From assembly GCA_911728455.2 (NCBI GenBank), contig OU452227.1:16074110-16138109 (forward strand): a stretch of 64,000 nt of DNA, in the 5' to 3' direction. Positions within the stretch are counted from its first letter, which is position 1; every line of letters begins with the position of its first letter. Below are positions 32,338 through 43,181 of the stretch, one piece after another. Origin of the DNA: Marthasterias glacialis. Its lineage: Eukaryota > Echinodermata > Asteroidea > Forcipulatida > Asteriidae. Made by a program: the position numbers and the translations under genes. The notes beneath the pieces are model-generated. The model was not told the origin of the DNA and did no database searches. It worked only from the letters and a program-made list of their open reading frames with translations.

Positions 32338-33745
32338 CTAGACATGGGTTTTTGTGACATCACAAAAACAAGGTGTTCGGATTATAGTACTTAAAGTTGT
32401 AATTTGATGTAGCAACTAAAGTATCTAAATATATGAACATGAAATTGTTCTTTAAAAGATAATATTTAATTTGTAACTGAGAAGGACCTTCCCTCACCTT
32501 GGTATTTGGTGAAAGAATCCTGTTCCAAGCTCTTACCAATCTTAATTGACGAGCTACTTCAGGTTTTACCGGAAGTAGACATCACAGGCCACGCAATATG
32601 CAACAGAGGACCATCCCAAACCTTGTTATTTTGTGAAAGAATCATGTTCCTAGCTCTTACTAATTTTAAATGAGGAGCTACTTCCAGTTTGACCGGAAGT
32701 AGAGGTTACAAAGGTCACTTTATGTTTCACAAAGAAAGACCTTACCTAACCTTGATATTTCTCGAAACAATCATGTTCCTAACTCTAACCACTCTTACAC
32801 GAGGAGCTACTTCCGGTTTGACCGGAAGTAGAGGTCACCCAATGTGCAACAGAGAATGAACTTTCCGAACCTTGGTATTTGGTGAAAGAATCATGTGCCT
32901 AGCTCTTAGCATTTTTAAATAAAGAGCTACTTCCGGTTTGACCGGAAGTAGGTGTCACAGAGGTCACTTAATGTGTCGAAAAGAAAGAGCCTCCCTTACC
33001 TGGACATTTGTCGAAAGAATTATGTTCATACCTCAAACGGTTGATTTTTTGTTGATTTATAAAGTTTTAAAAAAGCCCTGTATTAAAGACTTACAAAGCG
33101 TGGAGTGTGTACCTTGAAAAATGACTAAGAACAATGCGTGGTTAATGTGCATAGCAATGGGGCATCGATGTTACACAGTCACGCACACACAAGGACGTGT
33201 ACATGTATAATTGCATTGGATTTTCTACAGCAATGTGGGACACGCTTGAACGCACATGGACATTTGCGTTAAACGTCCGGTTTGAACCGGAAGTAAAGGT
33301 CAAAATGGTGTCACCCCAATGCACAAGTTTGAGAAGGCTCAATTCTCTACAATCTGATGTAAAATTTGTGATCATGTGATAAGTACTTCTTAAAATATGA
33401 TTTTTTGAAAATTTCCAACATTTTCAACTTCCGGTTTGAACTGGAAGACAAGGTCAAATTGGGGTCATGTCTGTAGGGCGATTACGCAGTTTTGGATGAC
33501 CTTTCCATTGTGTACTTCAGGAGTTATGTTTCGTCTCCTTGCCATATGCTACCTATGTATGAAGTTTCAAGGTTATATGACCTTCGGAAGTGTGCATTTG
33601 AAAGTGGACAATCGCCAGGGAGAAGAAGAAATATTAAAAAAAGAAAACGAACAAAACCAAGAGGTTATCGGACCAGAGTCCGAACACCTAAAAAAACGAA
33701 CAAAATCAAGAGGTGTTCCGGGCTGAGAGCCCGAACACCTAAAAA
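32338..33745 (+). mobile_element. hairpin element, family 'V', directly abutting the U array
   Basis: Starts CTAGACATGG with the stem-loop GTTTTTGTG ACA TCACAAAAAC, then AGGTGTTCGGAT. Between about 32,460 and 33,010 are four to five tandem copies of a 120-bp unit carrying CTTCCGGTTTGACCGGAAGT. The 3' part (TTCGTCTCCTTGCCATATGC ... GGGAGAAGAAG) is shared with 35,938-36,055. Two hairpins close it: 33,662-33,690 and 33,711-33,741. It is non-autonomous. Confidence 0.75.
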
Positions 33746-36057
33746 GCCGTTACAATTAGTGTTGTTGCACCATTGTTTTCAAACTTGTTACCAGAGGATG
33801 CTGTTTAATGTAATGACGTCATCAGTTTTAAACTTAAAAACGTAGAGTCCTTTACCTACTCACACACTGAAACCACTGTCCAAAGCTCGTTTTATACTGA
33901 CCAAAGAACTAAAAAATAATGGCTTTATAACAATTGTTTCCTTCAACTTCCGGTTTGAACCGCAATACAAGGTCAAATTGGGGTCATTTCTTTGAGACAT
34001 TTAAATAGTTTCCAAAAGACCTTTGCGATGATGTGTAGATTGTAAAAATCCATTGTGCACTTCAGGAGTTCTGATTTAATTAATAAACTTTGATTTATTG
34101 TAACTCAACATCTGATGACGTCATCATGACGTCATCGTTTTATTTTGCGTCTTCATATTGAGGTTCAAATATGCACAGTTTCAAGGATCAGTTTAATTTC
34201 AATTTTGAGTTATTTATTTGGAGAAAATTTTGGAGGAATGAAACATTTAAAGCAACATAATGGTCTCTATGAGACACCGTATAACGCATGGTTTTGAGTT
34301 TGTTTGATATATTAAAAGTGAAATCAAATAAAACCTTTAAATATGAATATGAAAATAATTAAAAAGAGCTTTATCATATGTATTTCATGGGGACTTCCGG
34401 TTTGGGCAGGAAGCGAGGTCAACTCAGGTCAATACGAAATATAAAGAACCGCATACATTTATTGTAACTCGACTCCTGGAGGAAAAACAAGTTACCTTTT
34501 TGAATTTAACTGCCAGGAAAAACAATGTTTTCGTGCTGTCCAAATTGGTCTCTTTCCAAGCAGTGCAATTGGCTGCCGCCAGGTTGTCTGTCCAAAATAG
34601 TATTCATATTGCCTTTTATCAAAACATTAACCCTTGCTGCCCTCCGTTTTGTTCGGCATCTATGCGGTGTCAATAAAATAAAGAAGTGTGTATCGCTAGT
34701 GAACGTTGATGGCGCTATATCAAATTAACGGTCTCATTTTGTAACATCACCTTTACTGAACACTGGTGTACTGTACAGTCAATCTGACATTTGACAGATT
34801 CAAATTCCGAGCTCATTATCTGTATTAAAAAGTTCCAAAGTTTTATAAAAACTACCCCACTTTGATAATCATCATAAACACGTGTGTGCACGGCTAAAGA
34901 AATACACGGACATTTTGAAAAGCGATGATTTTACTTTTAAACTTTACTTTTAAACAGTTTTACTCAGCGTATCCCGACAACAACTCTCGCGGGGGTAAAG
35001 TGCCTCAGGACCCGCTGTTGCACACTTGTGGCTGTCGCACGCAAGCACGTACGTGATCGGTATATATAGAACGAAAGACGATCATTTTGTCAATTGCATT
35101 TTCTCCGCCATTATACATCAAACAACTCACGTGAGCATGTGATCGTCTCAGTAAAGTCTCCTATTCCTCTCCCTGTCACAATTAAGCCACCAGAATGACA
35201 TAAAGGGAAACATTTCCACACTGAACTTGGCGTGACTTAAGACAACAGTTTTTCTTTGCGTCGCCATTATTACACACACATAGAACTTACCAACATACCG
35301 CAAAGTTCGATGAACTGTGACAAGACCTGACTTGTCGCGTGTAGGTATATACACAGCATGCAGTAAAATCCTAGAGTGCACACGCACGGGGTGCAATACA
35401 GTGAGGTAACTGTACAGACTCTATCGGCGATCGCGCTAAAAACGGCACTTTCGACCTTAATATAACTTCGTTATGCAACGGCCCGAATTTTGTTCAAATT
35501 TCACAATTAGGCTTTTATAGTCGTTATCTATTACTAAAAAATTCAACATGTAGTTTGCTCAAAAAAATTTGAAATAAAAAAAATTCTTATTTTTGAACTC
35601 GTCGTCGTAACAAACTGTAACATTTGATGACGTCATCAATGTAATATTTTCAAAGGTCATAAACTACATTTTATTTCGTACACTGAAACCATGTCCAAAT
35701 TCTGTTTCATATTGACTCCACAGCTTAAATTGTGACTTTTTAAGCATTTTTTGCTTCAACTTCCGGTTTGAACCGGAAGACAAAGTCAAATTGGGGTCAT
35801 CTCTGTGAGACATTTAATTATGTTTTAAAGACCTTTCCGATGATGTGTAGATTGTAGAGTTATGATTTTTTGAAATAATAAACTTTGATTTAATGTAATT
35901 CAACACCTGATGACGTCATCATGACATCATAACAACGGTTTCGTCTCCTTGCCATATACTACCTATGTATGAATTTTCAAGGTTATATGACCTTCGGAAG
36001 TGTGCATTTGAAAGTGGACAATCGCCAGGGAGAAGAAGAAGAAGAAGTATTAAAAAA
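33746..36057. other. fragments of family V and unclassified intron sequence
   Basis: V-like modules occur at 33,946, 34,393 and 35,759 (CTTCCGGTTTG-type), with TGACGTCATCATGACGTCAT at about 34,113 and a V 3' end at 35,938-36,055. The middle (34,450-35,450) is unlike the rest and has no recognised gene; TATATATAGAACG at about 35,062 looks TATA-like but no gene follows. Confidence 0.5.
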
Positions 36058-37340
36058 CTAGAAATTTAGAGTTTGTGAACAAACTCACGGTGTTCGGCTC
36101 AATTACGTAATTGAAAATTTTAAGGTCAATATTGTGTGCAAGTTTTTTTGTCTATTTGTGCTATGCTGACGGGCGAAATATTTATTTGTACTTTTTTGAT
36201 CTTTATGCATGAAGGTTTGTCATATGAAACTCTAACTTCCGGTTTGAAAGGAACTAAAGGTCAAATGGGGTCACACCTTGTGCATGGTATCTAGAATTGT
36301 CAGAGAACTTTAAATTGATGTGACGATTATTAATGTATCATGTGTCATTAATAAGATACATATTTTTGTTGTACAAACTTATACTTCCGGTTTGAACCGG
36401 AAGTGAAGGTCAAATGAGTTCACACTTTGTACAAAATTTGTAGAATCGTCGAAGGGCTTTAAAAATAAGTTATTATATTAATACACAAATTTACGTAATT
36501 CAGAAACCATTTTTCTTAACAAAACTACTACTTCCGGTTTCGACCGGAAGTGAAGGTCAAATGGGGTCACACCCTGTGTAAGATTTGTTTAGTACTTCAA
36601 GACCTTTCATATGGTGTAAAGATCATGTATGTAGCATGTATTATTCTTAAGATATGATTATTTTAGTATAAAACTTCAATTTAATTTAATGACGTCATCG
36701 ATGACGTCATCATTTCCAAAATTTTGCTTTGTCATATACACACTGTGGTCTAGGTATATAGTAAGTATCAAGTCCGTACATGCTTTAGTTTTTGAGATAG
36801 CAAAATAATTTTTTTTTCGACCTCGTGTATCAATTTCGTTGTGACGTAGCTATGACGTCATACATTACATTTTTAGAAAGCTCGTGAGCTAACAAAAATA
36901 TTATGCATTGAAAGTTTGTTCATATCTTCATTCACTTAGGCTCTAGAGCCCCAAATAACATGAATTTTAACTTTAACTTCCGGTTTTGACCGGAAGTAAA
37001 GGTCAAATGGGGTCACGGTGTGCATACAATTTGTTCCACATCACAAGACCTTTCATATGCACCAAAGATTTTGAATGTAGCATTTGCCGTTCTTGAGTTA
37101 TTGAATTTTTGAATTATTTAACGTTTATTTAACCTAATGACGTCATCAATGACGTCATAATTCCAAAAAAGTTTCGGTATCATCCATTCACTAATATCTT
37201 TGTACATGGTAAGTTTCAAGTTCATACAAGCTTTACTTTTTGAGAAATCTTGCGGACAAGTTTCGACGACTAAGAAAGCCCAGAAAAAAAAAAACCAGAA
37301 CAATAACAATAGGTTTTCGGCTGCTGGCCGAACACCTAAA
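36058..37340 (+). mobile_element. solitary family U element
   Basis: A full-length relative of the tandem units, beginning CTAGAAATTTAGAG right after a V-family 3' end and ending with a hairpin at 37,311-37,337. It holds the same four ETS/nuclear-receptor-like modules and two CRE-like blocks in the same order. It is closest to unit 1 in wording (GTTTCGGTATCATCCATTC). Confidence 0.8.
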
Positions 37341-37549
37341 AAACAAAAAAACAAAAACAAGAGGTCTTTGGACCAGAGTCCGAACACCTAAAAAACGAAC
37401 AAAATCAAGAGGTGTTCCGGGCTGATTGCCCGAACACCTAAAAAACAAACAAAAACAAGAGCTCTTTGGACCCGAGTCTGAACACCTAAAAAAAAATTTT
37501 AAAATGAACAAAATCAAGAGGTGTTCCGGGCTGAGTGCCCGAACACCTA
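37311..37549 (+). repeat. array of five different terminal hairpins at about 50-bp spacing
   Basis: Hairpins at 37,311-37,337, 37,362-37,390, 37,410-37,440, 37,460-37,488 and 37,519-37,549 share the ending GAACACCTAA and a matching 5' arm, but their loops and inner arms differ. A-rich linkers such as AAAAACGAACAAAATCAAG separate them. They look like the 3' ends of several element subfamilies added one after another to one element. Confidence 0.85.
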
Positions 37550-38086
37550 ATTATTAAACTTACACTGTCATTTCACTCGTTTATTTTGACTTGGGAGAAC
37601 TCTTAGAACATGAATTTGTTTTCAAAATAGTTTATGCAATAAAAGCAAATGAAATTAAACTTATTTTGAAAAAGTTGTGTTTTTAACATTCCAAATGTGG
37701 AAAGTTTTTACAGCAATGCCCTTTGTACATAGATACTATACACACTTTTAATGACGTCATGATGACGTTTCATCCGCAATTTTATGCCCTGCCGCTCATC
37801 TTCATTGTAAGATAAGTCCATATTTGAAGAAAGTTTGAAGATCCGACTTATACTTCTTGAGGTATGGTGCTTACAAGATTGCCTGATTAAATATTCTTGT
37901 CATTAAAACTTGGCTAATTAATTAAGAATCATAATCAAGTTTACATAAAACTTCATGTACTAAGCTTTGAGTCTATCATATTTACCAATTCTAAGATCAC
38001 GCTTAAACAAAAATTGTGTACAAATGCAATACGGTTTTGACAGAAAGTATACATGGTATAAGAATAATATAAATAACAATAATAAA
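37550..38086. other. non-coding intron stretch
   Basis: AT-rich, with one TGACGTCATGATGACG at about 37,751. No gene was recognised. Confidence 0.4.
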
Positions 38087-38720
38087 CTAGACATTATGTG
38101 TTTGTCACTAGGACAAACACAAAGCTGTTCAGATTATTTGTAAGCATGTTTTGCTATTAGTATTGTCACCTAGAAATTAAGAGACTTTGATTTCGATGAG
38201 GACTGTGAACGTAATAGATGCCATTGGGACTGTAATTGTTCTTCCGGAAGTATAGGTCAAAGTTGGGGTCACGCCTGTAAAAACCAAATTTCACGTGATG
38301 TTAGGTACAAATGGTACAAAGATTATGACTCTACCAGAATTGGCTCAGGAGATGTGATTTTTTGAAATTTTGAACTTCCTGTTTCGACCGGAAGTAAAGG
38401 TCAAATGGGGGTTACACCTGTAAATCAAAAGTCACATATGATGTAAGCTACATAACACAAAGATTACGACTTTATGGAATTTAGTTCAGGAGATATGACG
38501 TTTTAAAGTTTTGAACTTCCTGTTTGGACCAGAAGGAAAGGTCAAATTGGGGTCATATGTTTAAGTAACATGTCACCCGTACTCTAAGCTTTAAAATGGC
38601 ACAAAGATTATGTCTCTATGATATGTGCTTCGGGAGATATGATTTTTTCACTATTAAACTTTGAATTAATGTAACTTGATACCTGATGACGTCAAGATGA
38701 CGAAAACATGTTTGCCTTAC
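38087..38720 (+). mobile_element. hairpin element, family 'W', 5' part
   Basis: Starts CTAGACATTATG with the stem-loop GTGTTTGTC ACTAG GACAAACAC, then AAAGCTGTTCAGAT. Three 120-150-bp units follow with CTTCCGGAAGTATAGGTCA, ACCGGAAGTAAAGGTCAA and AGAAGGAAAGGTCAA forms. A matching terminal hairpin (AGCTGTTC...GAACAGCTA) is not here, but one exists at 24,361-24,392. Confidence 0.65.
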
Positions 38721-39282
38721 TATGATTTTTTGTTATTTACAAGGTGGTATAACTTTTATTCCTATGCGATGCCTTTGAACGAAAACCCTGAAAATGCAAA
38801 GATTCTGCAAGTTTCATGAAGATAAACATTTACCGATAGAGGGCGCTATAGCATATGAGATGTCATAATAATTAGTTATTGTAAGCCAAACTAACATCTG
38901 AGAACACAATATGAAGTTTAAAAAAATACCGCTACCCTGCCACATTCATGTTTGCCGTTTTCCCCGAAAAAACCTGTATAGGTTGGCAACACCGGCAAAC
39001 CATCCATTTCCCTTCCACCGACCCCCACGTCTTAATTCTTGAATTCTTTATGTCCTTTTGACCTCTCATCACCTATGACCCGCGGGTATAATATGGAAAG
39101 CTTTTTTATAGGACTTGAGAATGACACTTTGTCGACTGGCGGGATGACTCATGTGGTAAAAAAGAACCAAAGTGCACCTAAAAAAATAATTGAAATACAG
39201 TTATAACAGCGTGTTCAGTGAGGGAGAGATATCACTCCTTCAAAAGATGGTTATACTGAGATGATTGCTAATAGACCTAAAT
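38721..39282. other. non-coding intron stretch
   Basis: No exon or repeat family was recognised beyond a GAGGGCGCTATA phrase at about 38,840. Confidence 0.4.
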
Positions 39283-40130
39283 CATACTGAAGAGAAACAA
39301 CCTCATCCACTTTTTTACAGATACTACATGAACTTTATTCCTAGAAATTATAAAAGGACAAAAATATAAAATGCACATGAAAGCATCTTCATCCTGGCCA
39401 TTTTAACATTCACATGGCATCCTAATATCCACTTTTAAAATGTTTCCCCTTTTGTTATTTCTGTTTGAAATTTGTTAGTGCTTTTTGTACTGATTGACTA
39501 AATAGTGGTATGAAATAAATACAAGTGATATAAACCACATGTATTATGCAGCATTATGGTATAGGCTTCAGTATAACCAATAATATTATTTCCAATCAAA
39601 AAGCCAGACAGAAATAACACAAGAGGGGTACACAAAATAACATCGAAGTAACACAAAAAACAAGAAATCAAGAAATCAAGAAATCAATAAACAAATATAC
39701 AAAGCAAAGAAAGATACAAATCAAGAAATAACCGAAGAACGAAATACACAATAAAGAAACAAAGACACACAGAAATCAAGAACTAAAAAAAGCTAGAAAC
39801 AAAAAAATAAATAAAGAAACTATGAGATATCAAGAATCAAGTTGTTGATTTCATTATTGATGTATTCCTAAAGCTCTAGATTGTTTTTATTACTTTGTTT
39901 CGTCGTTTCTGTATTTGTGTTTGCCATTCCCCCTGTTTCTGTTTCTTATATGTATAAATGTTTTTTTTTTTGTGGGGGGCACCTGGGGGACACTGGAAAT
40001 TTGGGGGGGGCACAGCAACTCCCCCCGGCTATGCCGCGGGGGGGGGGGGGGGGGGGGGGGGTGGCAGGTGAGCTGCTCTGGCCGCAACCCAAAACCTTTC
40101 GCATGACACACGCTCAAAATGTTACTAAGA
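39283..40130 (+). repeat. dispersed repeat, copy 1
   Basis: Shares extended similarity with 56,598-57,165: CTCATCCACTTTTT, ATTCACATGGC, CTTTTTG...TGATTGACT, AAATACAAG-GATATAAACC, CAGCATTATGGTATA and CCAATAATAT, then long AAGAAA/CAAGAAAT runs and a G-rich end. No coding was seen, so it may be an old non-autonomous element. Confidence 0.75.
40038..40061 (+). repeat. run of 24 G
   Basis: A homopolymer in an AT-rich context, with more G runs just before (40,003-40,010). It can form G-quadruplexes, and its length is likely to be unreliable in sequencing. Confidence 0.95.
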
Positions 40131-40272
40131 CATAAAGAACATTGCATACCGTTTTAAACTACCATTAACAAACCCATTTTATAAAATGATAACCCTTGAG
40201 TGCCCCCTGCAAATTACACCCTCACCCAATATTATATTGACTGCAACATTTCATACATAAACATCGCACCCA

Positions 40273-40310
40273 CCTAGCGGGTGCCGCGCCAAGCGCGGCA
40301 TCCCGCTAGG
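40273..40310. repeat. 38-bp palindrome CCTAGCGGG...CCCGCTAGG
   Basis: Arms of 17 bases with a single mismatch around CAA, the inner part reading TGCCGCGC/GCGCGGCA. Same outer plan as 23,838-23,877. Confidence 0.85.
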
Positions 40311-40400
40311 GTATATAGAAGTCTTAGTGAATTAATCCTGTAGGGTTGGGAAAACTAGTAGTGGCTCTACAGGAAAGTTGAGTGAAGTAGACACAAGAGT

Positions 40401-40512
40401 ATTGGTATCCAGTAAAAAAAATGTTATGGCTTACTCACAAATAAATGTAAGCTGTGGCATTAGTCACAAAACATAATAATCTCATCTCCTGTGTCATTTA
40501 GTCTAGAATAAT
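40401..40512 (+). repeat. decayed Ngaro B-repeat terminus
   Basis: Aligns by eye with the last 110 bases of repeats B1/B2: ATTGGTATC, CACAAATAAAT, AGCTGTGGCATTA, GTCAC-AAACA-AATAATCT, TCTCCTGTGTC-TTTAGTCTA, then GAATAA. It is clearly diverged, so it comes from another, older Ngaro copy. It lies 124 bp from GH31 exon 7. Confidence 0.8.
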
Positions 40513-40635
40513 ACCCCCACATTACATCACTCTAGACATTCATTATTTTTTCCCGACACATTTTATGAAAACATTACTTGTTTAGTGAAAAATGTTTCTG
40601 AAATATTTAAACATGAGAATTCCAATTGAGCTAAC

Positions 40636-40753
40636 CTGTTGGTTGCAACAGCTTCTGAGTATCCATAGAGACTATGTAGATCATAATGTCTACCGATGGA
40701 GTGAGTGGCAGAAGCACAAATTGTCTTTGAAGAAAGTTTTCCTTCCAATATTG
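40636..40753 (-). CDS. GAA-like: GH31 exon 7
   Basis: 118 bp, acceptor TTGCAG, donor GTTAGC. It begins with two bases of a split codon, in phase with exon 6, and ends with two bases. It encodes ILEGKLSSKTICASATHS then RHYDLHSLYGYSEAVATN. The TICAS and Y-D-L-H-S-L-Y-G segments link the nucleophile exon to the acid/base exon in GH31 enzymes and look GAA-like. The following intron is 18.6 kb. Confidence 0.92.
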
Positions 40754-42530
40754 CTGCAATTAAAATTTAGTCACAAAAATGTTTATAACAGGGTACATAC
40801 AAAAATTTAATAAACACATTTCGAGTTTAGTATGTATTTCACATTGTACTCCCCAACCCTACCAAATGTTTGCCCGCAACGTTTTAACGCTTAGTCTGAT
40901 TAACGTGAAATTTTCAGACTTTTCCCAAAATAAATCTAGAATCATGTTGGCAAAAAATAATTGAAGCCGGGGGTTAGGTGTTGCCATGTCAACCATTTGT
41001 TTGACCTTGGGTCACACGATCTTAATGTTTTTTAGCGATCAATTTGACTTTTGGAACATAATTTCCATAATGGCACATAATGGAACATAATGGCCAGAAA
41101 AGTGATAGTGATGAATCACGTGATAGTCTGAAATGCTTTTGGGAATTCAAAATTCTGAATATTTTTAACATGCTAATTTCTTACTTTTCAGACCAATTTT
41201 TTTTTTTAGATTTGTCAACCAAGCCTTATCATTGCTTCCTGGGCCCTAGTTGGCAGCCATTTTTCATTTTTAAGTGAAATAAATGCCAAAGAAATTTTGT
41301 TCTAAAAAATTGGATAACTTAATGGATTATAGTGCCCCCGACGGTGACTTCAGTTATCAAATAAGGTTGCAATTATATTTATCATTTAAAATGGTTATGT
41401 TTGCCAAGTTTCAAAATATTTGGACAAAAAATACAAGCATTTTCGGGAAAACACAATTTTTGACCAAAAAAGGAAAAAAAAAGAAGTCAAAAACACCCTC
41501 TAGTGATGTTTTTTTGAAATCTATTGACGCCATCATGTAGAGCTTGGTAAAACAAACATTTGTGGCAAGTTTCATCAAAATTGGTCGAAAACTTTGGAAA
41601 ATACAGAGGGGGAGGGGGCACTATGCCTGGTCCTGTGTCCCACATAGAAATTTGTTTGTGAATTAGAATTGATTTGAATACTAGACATTTGGTGGCCTGT
41701 TTGAACAAAATTTCTTCCAGCACTTTACATGGCCATGTCTGTAAACACTTTTGAAATAATCAAGTCAATATAATTGTTATCTTTATCCTCCTTTCTGCTG
41801 ACTGTAACAAAGCAGCGTATTTTATTGCTATTTTGCACTCCTAAATCCTACAGTACATTGCATCCTGCACAACAGTCCCCGAGAATAACTTTAAGTTACC
41901 TTTTAAAAACTGTAATATTCTAAAATTCTTGTTGCTTTTGGTCACTTTAAATTGTTACTACTTGTGCAAATCTTCAGAAAATACCCTGATCGAGGTCAAT
42001 ACCTTAGGGTTGGTTCAATATATTTCACAGGCAGACTATACAAAAAAGTTTTTCCGTGACCACGCCCCCCAAAAAAAAATATAAAAATAAAAAATAAAAA
42101 AACAAAACATTTAACTCAAGACTAAGACTTGATTAAAGCTTCAGCAATGTTAGTAAATGAATAGTCATTTGTTCCTTTGAAAATAAAAATTCCCAGGCAC
42201 TCCTGGTAATAGTTGACATTTTCATAAAATTGAAAACACACATATTATTAACCTCCACCTTTCCCCCATGTACACTTGTGAAAATGTTGAGCCACCCTTT
42301 GGCAGAAATGAAGAACAGTTATTTTGTGTCACTCTTATCTTTCTGTGCAAATTTGCTAGAGAATCAAGTTGTTACCATACACACACTCATAAAATAGAAA
42401 ACAAAAATAGTGCATCTGTGTCCCATATTAAACTGGTTGCTTATGGGAATCGTAAGTATTATATACGTCCATTTACACTTGTGGGATGACTAGTAATATT
42501 TATTTGATACTTTACAGCTGTCATACATAC
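40754..42530. other. GH31 intron 6
   Basis: AT-rich with no gene. 41,330-41,580 (GTGCCCCCGACGGTGACTTC, AAGTTTCATCAAAATTGG) resembles 21,470-21,640 and is probably an old dispersed repeat. Confidence 0.5.
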
Positions 42531-42615
42531 ATGGCGTGTATGGGGGATTGTCAAATGAAGTCTCAGCACAGCCATTTACAGAGCCATCTATAAAATTTGA
42601 AGGTTCATTCATGTC
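42531..42615 (-). CDS. GAA-like: GH31 exon 6 (catalytic nucleophile)
   Basis: 85 bp, acceptor TTTACAG, donor GTATGT. It starts in phase 0 with [12 protein letters not shown]; the Asp of DMNEPSNF is the family's nucleophile. It continues through [15 protein letters not shown] and ends with one base of a split codon completed by exon 7. All motif residues are intact. Confidence 0.95.
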
Positions 42616-43067
42616 CTGTAAACAAAAAACGATGCAAGATTTTAATCTTCAATCATTTTAGCATTGTTAAAGTGGATAAGGATTTTGTTATAGTAATTTG
42701 TGCTCTAAGAGTGTCAGCAGAGAGGCCCTACTTTAAAAAATTAAATGGTGGTCATTCAAAAGAGTTGTCAAAGTAACCTTCATGTGAGCCTCAAGTGTCT
42801 TGATCTCATGATTGGGTAAAATAGGTCCAAGTGAGTCCGGAAGATGACTTGAGAGCTATTGGAAAACACTGGAGCGGTACTAGAAATCTTATAGAATGTA
42901 ATGTGACATTTTATCTCTATATAATTTGCCGAATGTATGTTAAAAGATTTCCTCTCTGAATTCCGCAATAAACCTTGCGAAATGTGCATGAAAGAAGAGT
43001 ATCGATCTCAACTATGACCTCTCTTATGAATGAACAAAATCCATTCAAATATAAATAAATTACTTAC

Positions 43068-43181
43068 TATCCATATTCCATCAAAATTTAGTCGAGCATG
43101 GAAATCTTTAATCTGATCAAACCACCAACTCTTTGTTTTCTCATTGAAGAAATCTGGAAACACAGTCCAACCTGGCCAAAC
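43068..43181 (-). CDS. GAA-like: GH31 exon 5
   Basis: 114 bp, 38 codons, phase 0 at both ends. The acceptor is CCATGCAG and the donor GTAAGTAA. It encodes VWPGWTVFPDFF, then WWFDQIKDFHARLNFDGIWI. The W-P-G/F-P-D-F block and the G-I-W-I just before the nucleophile are conserved in GH31. Confidence 0.94.

Noticed and set aside
35040..35120. Promoter-like TATATATAGAACG region
   Set aside because: No gene or exon follows on either strand, so one TATA-like string is not enough.
37311..37549. CRISPR-like array (regular 50-bp spacing)
   Set aside because: The repeated part is a hairpin terminus with A-rich linkers, in animal DNA, without cas genes or unique spacers.
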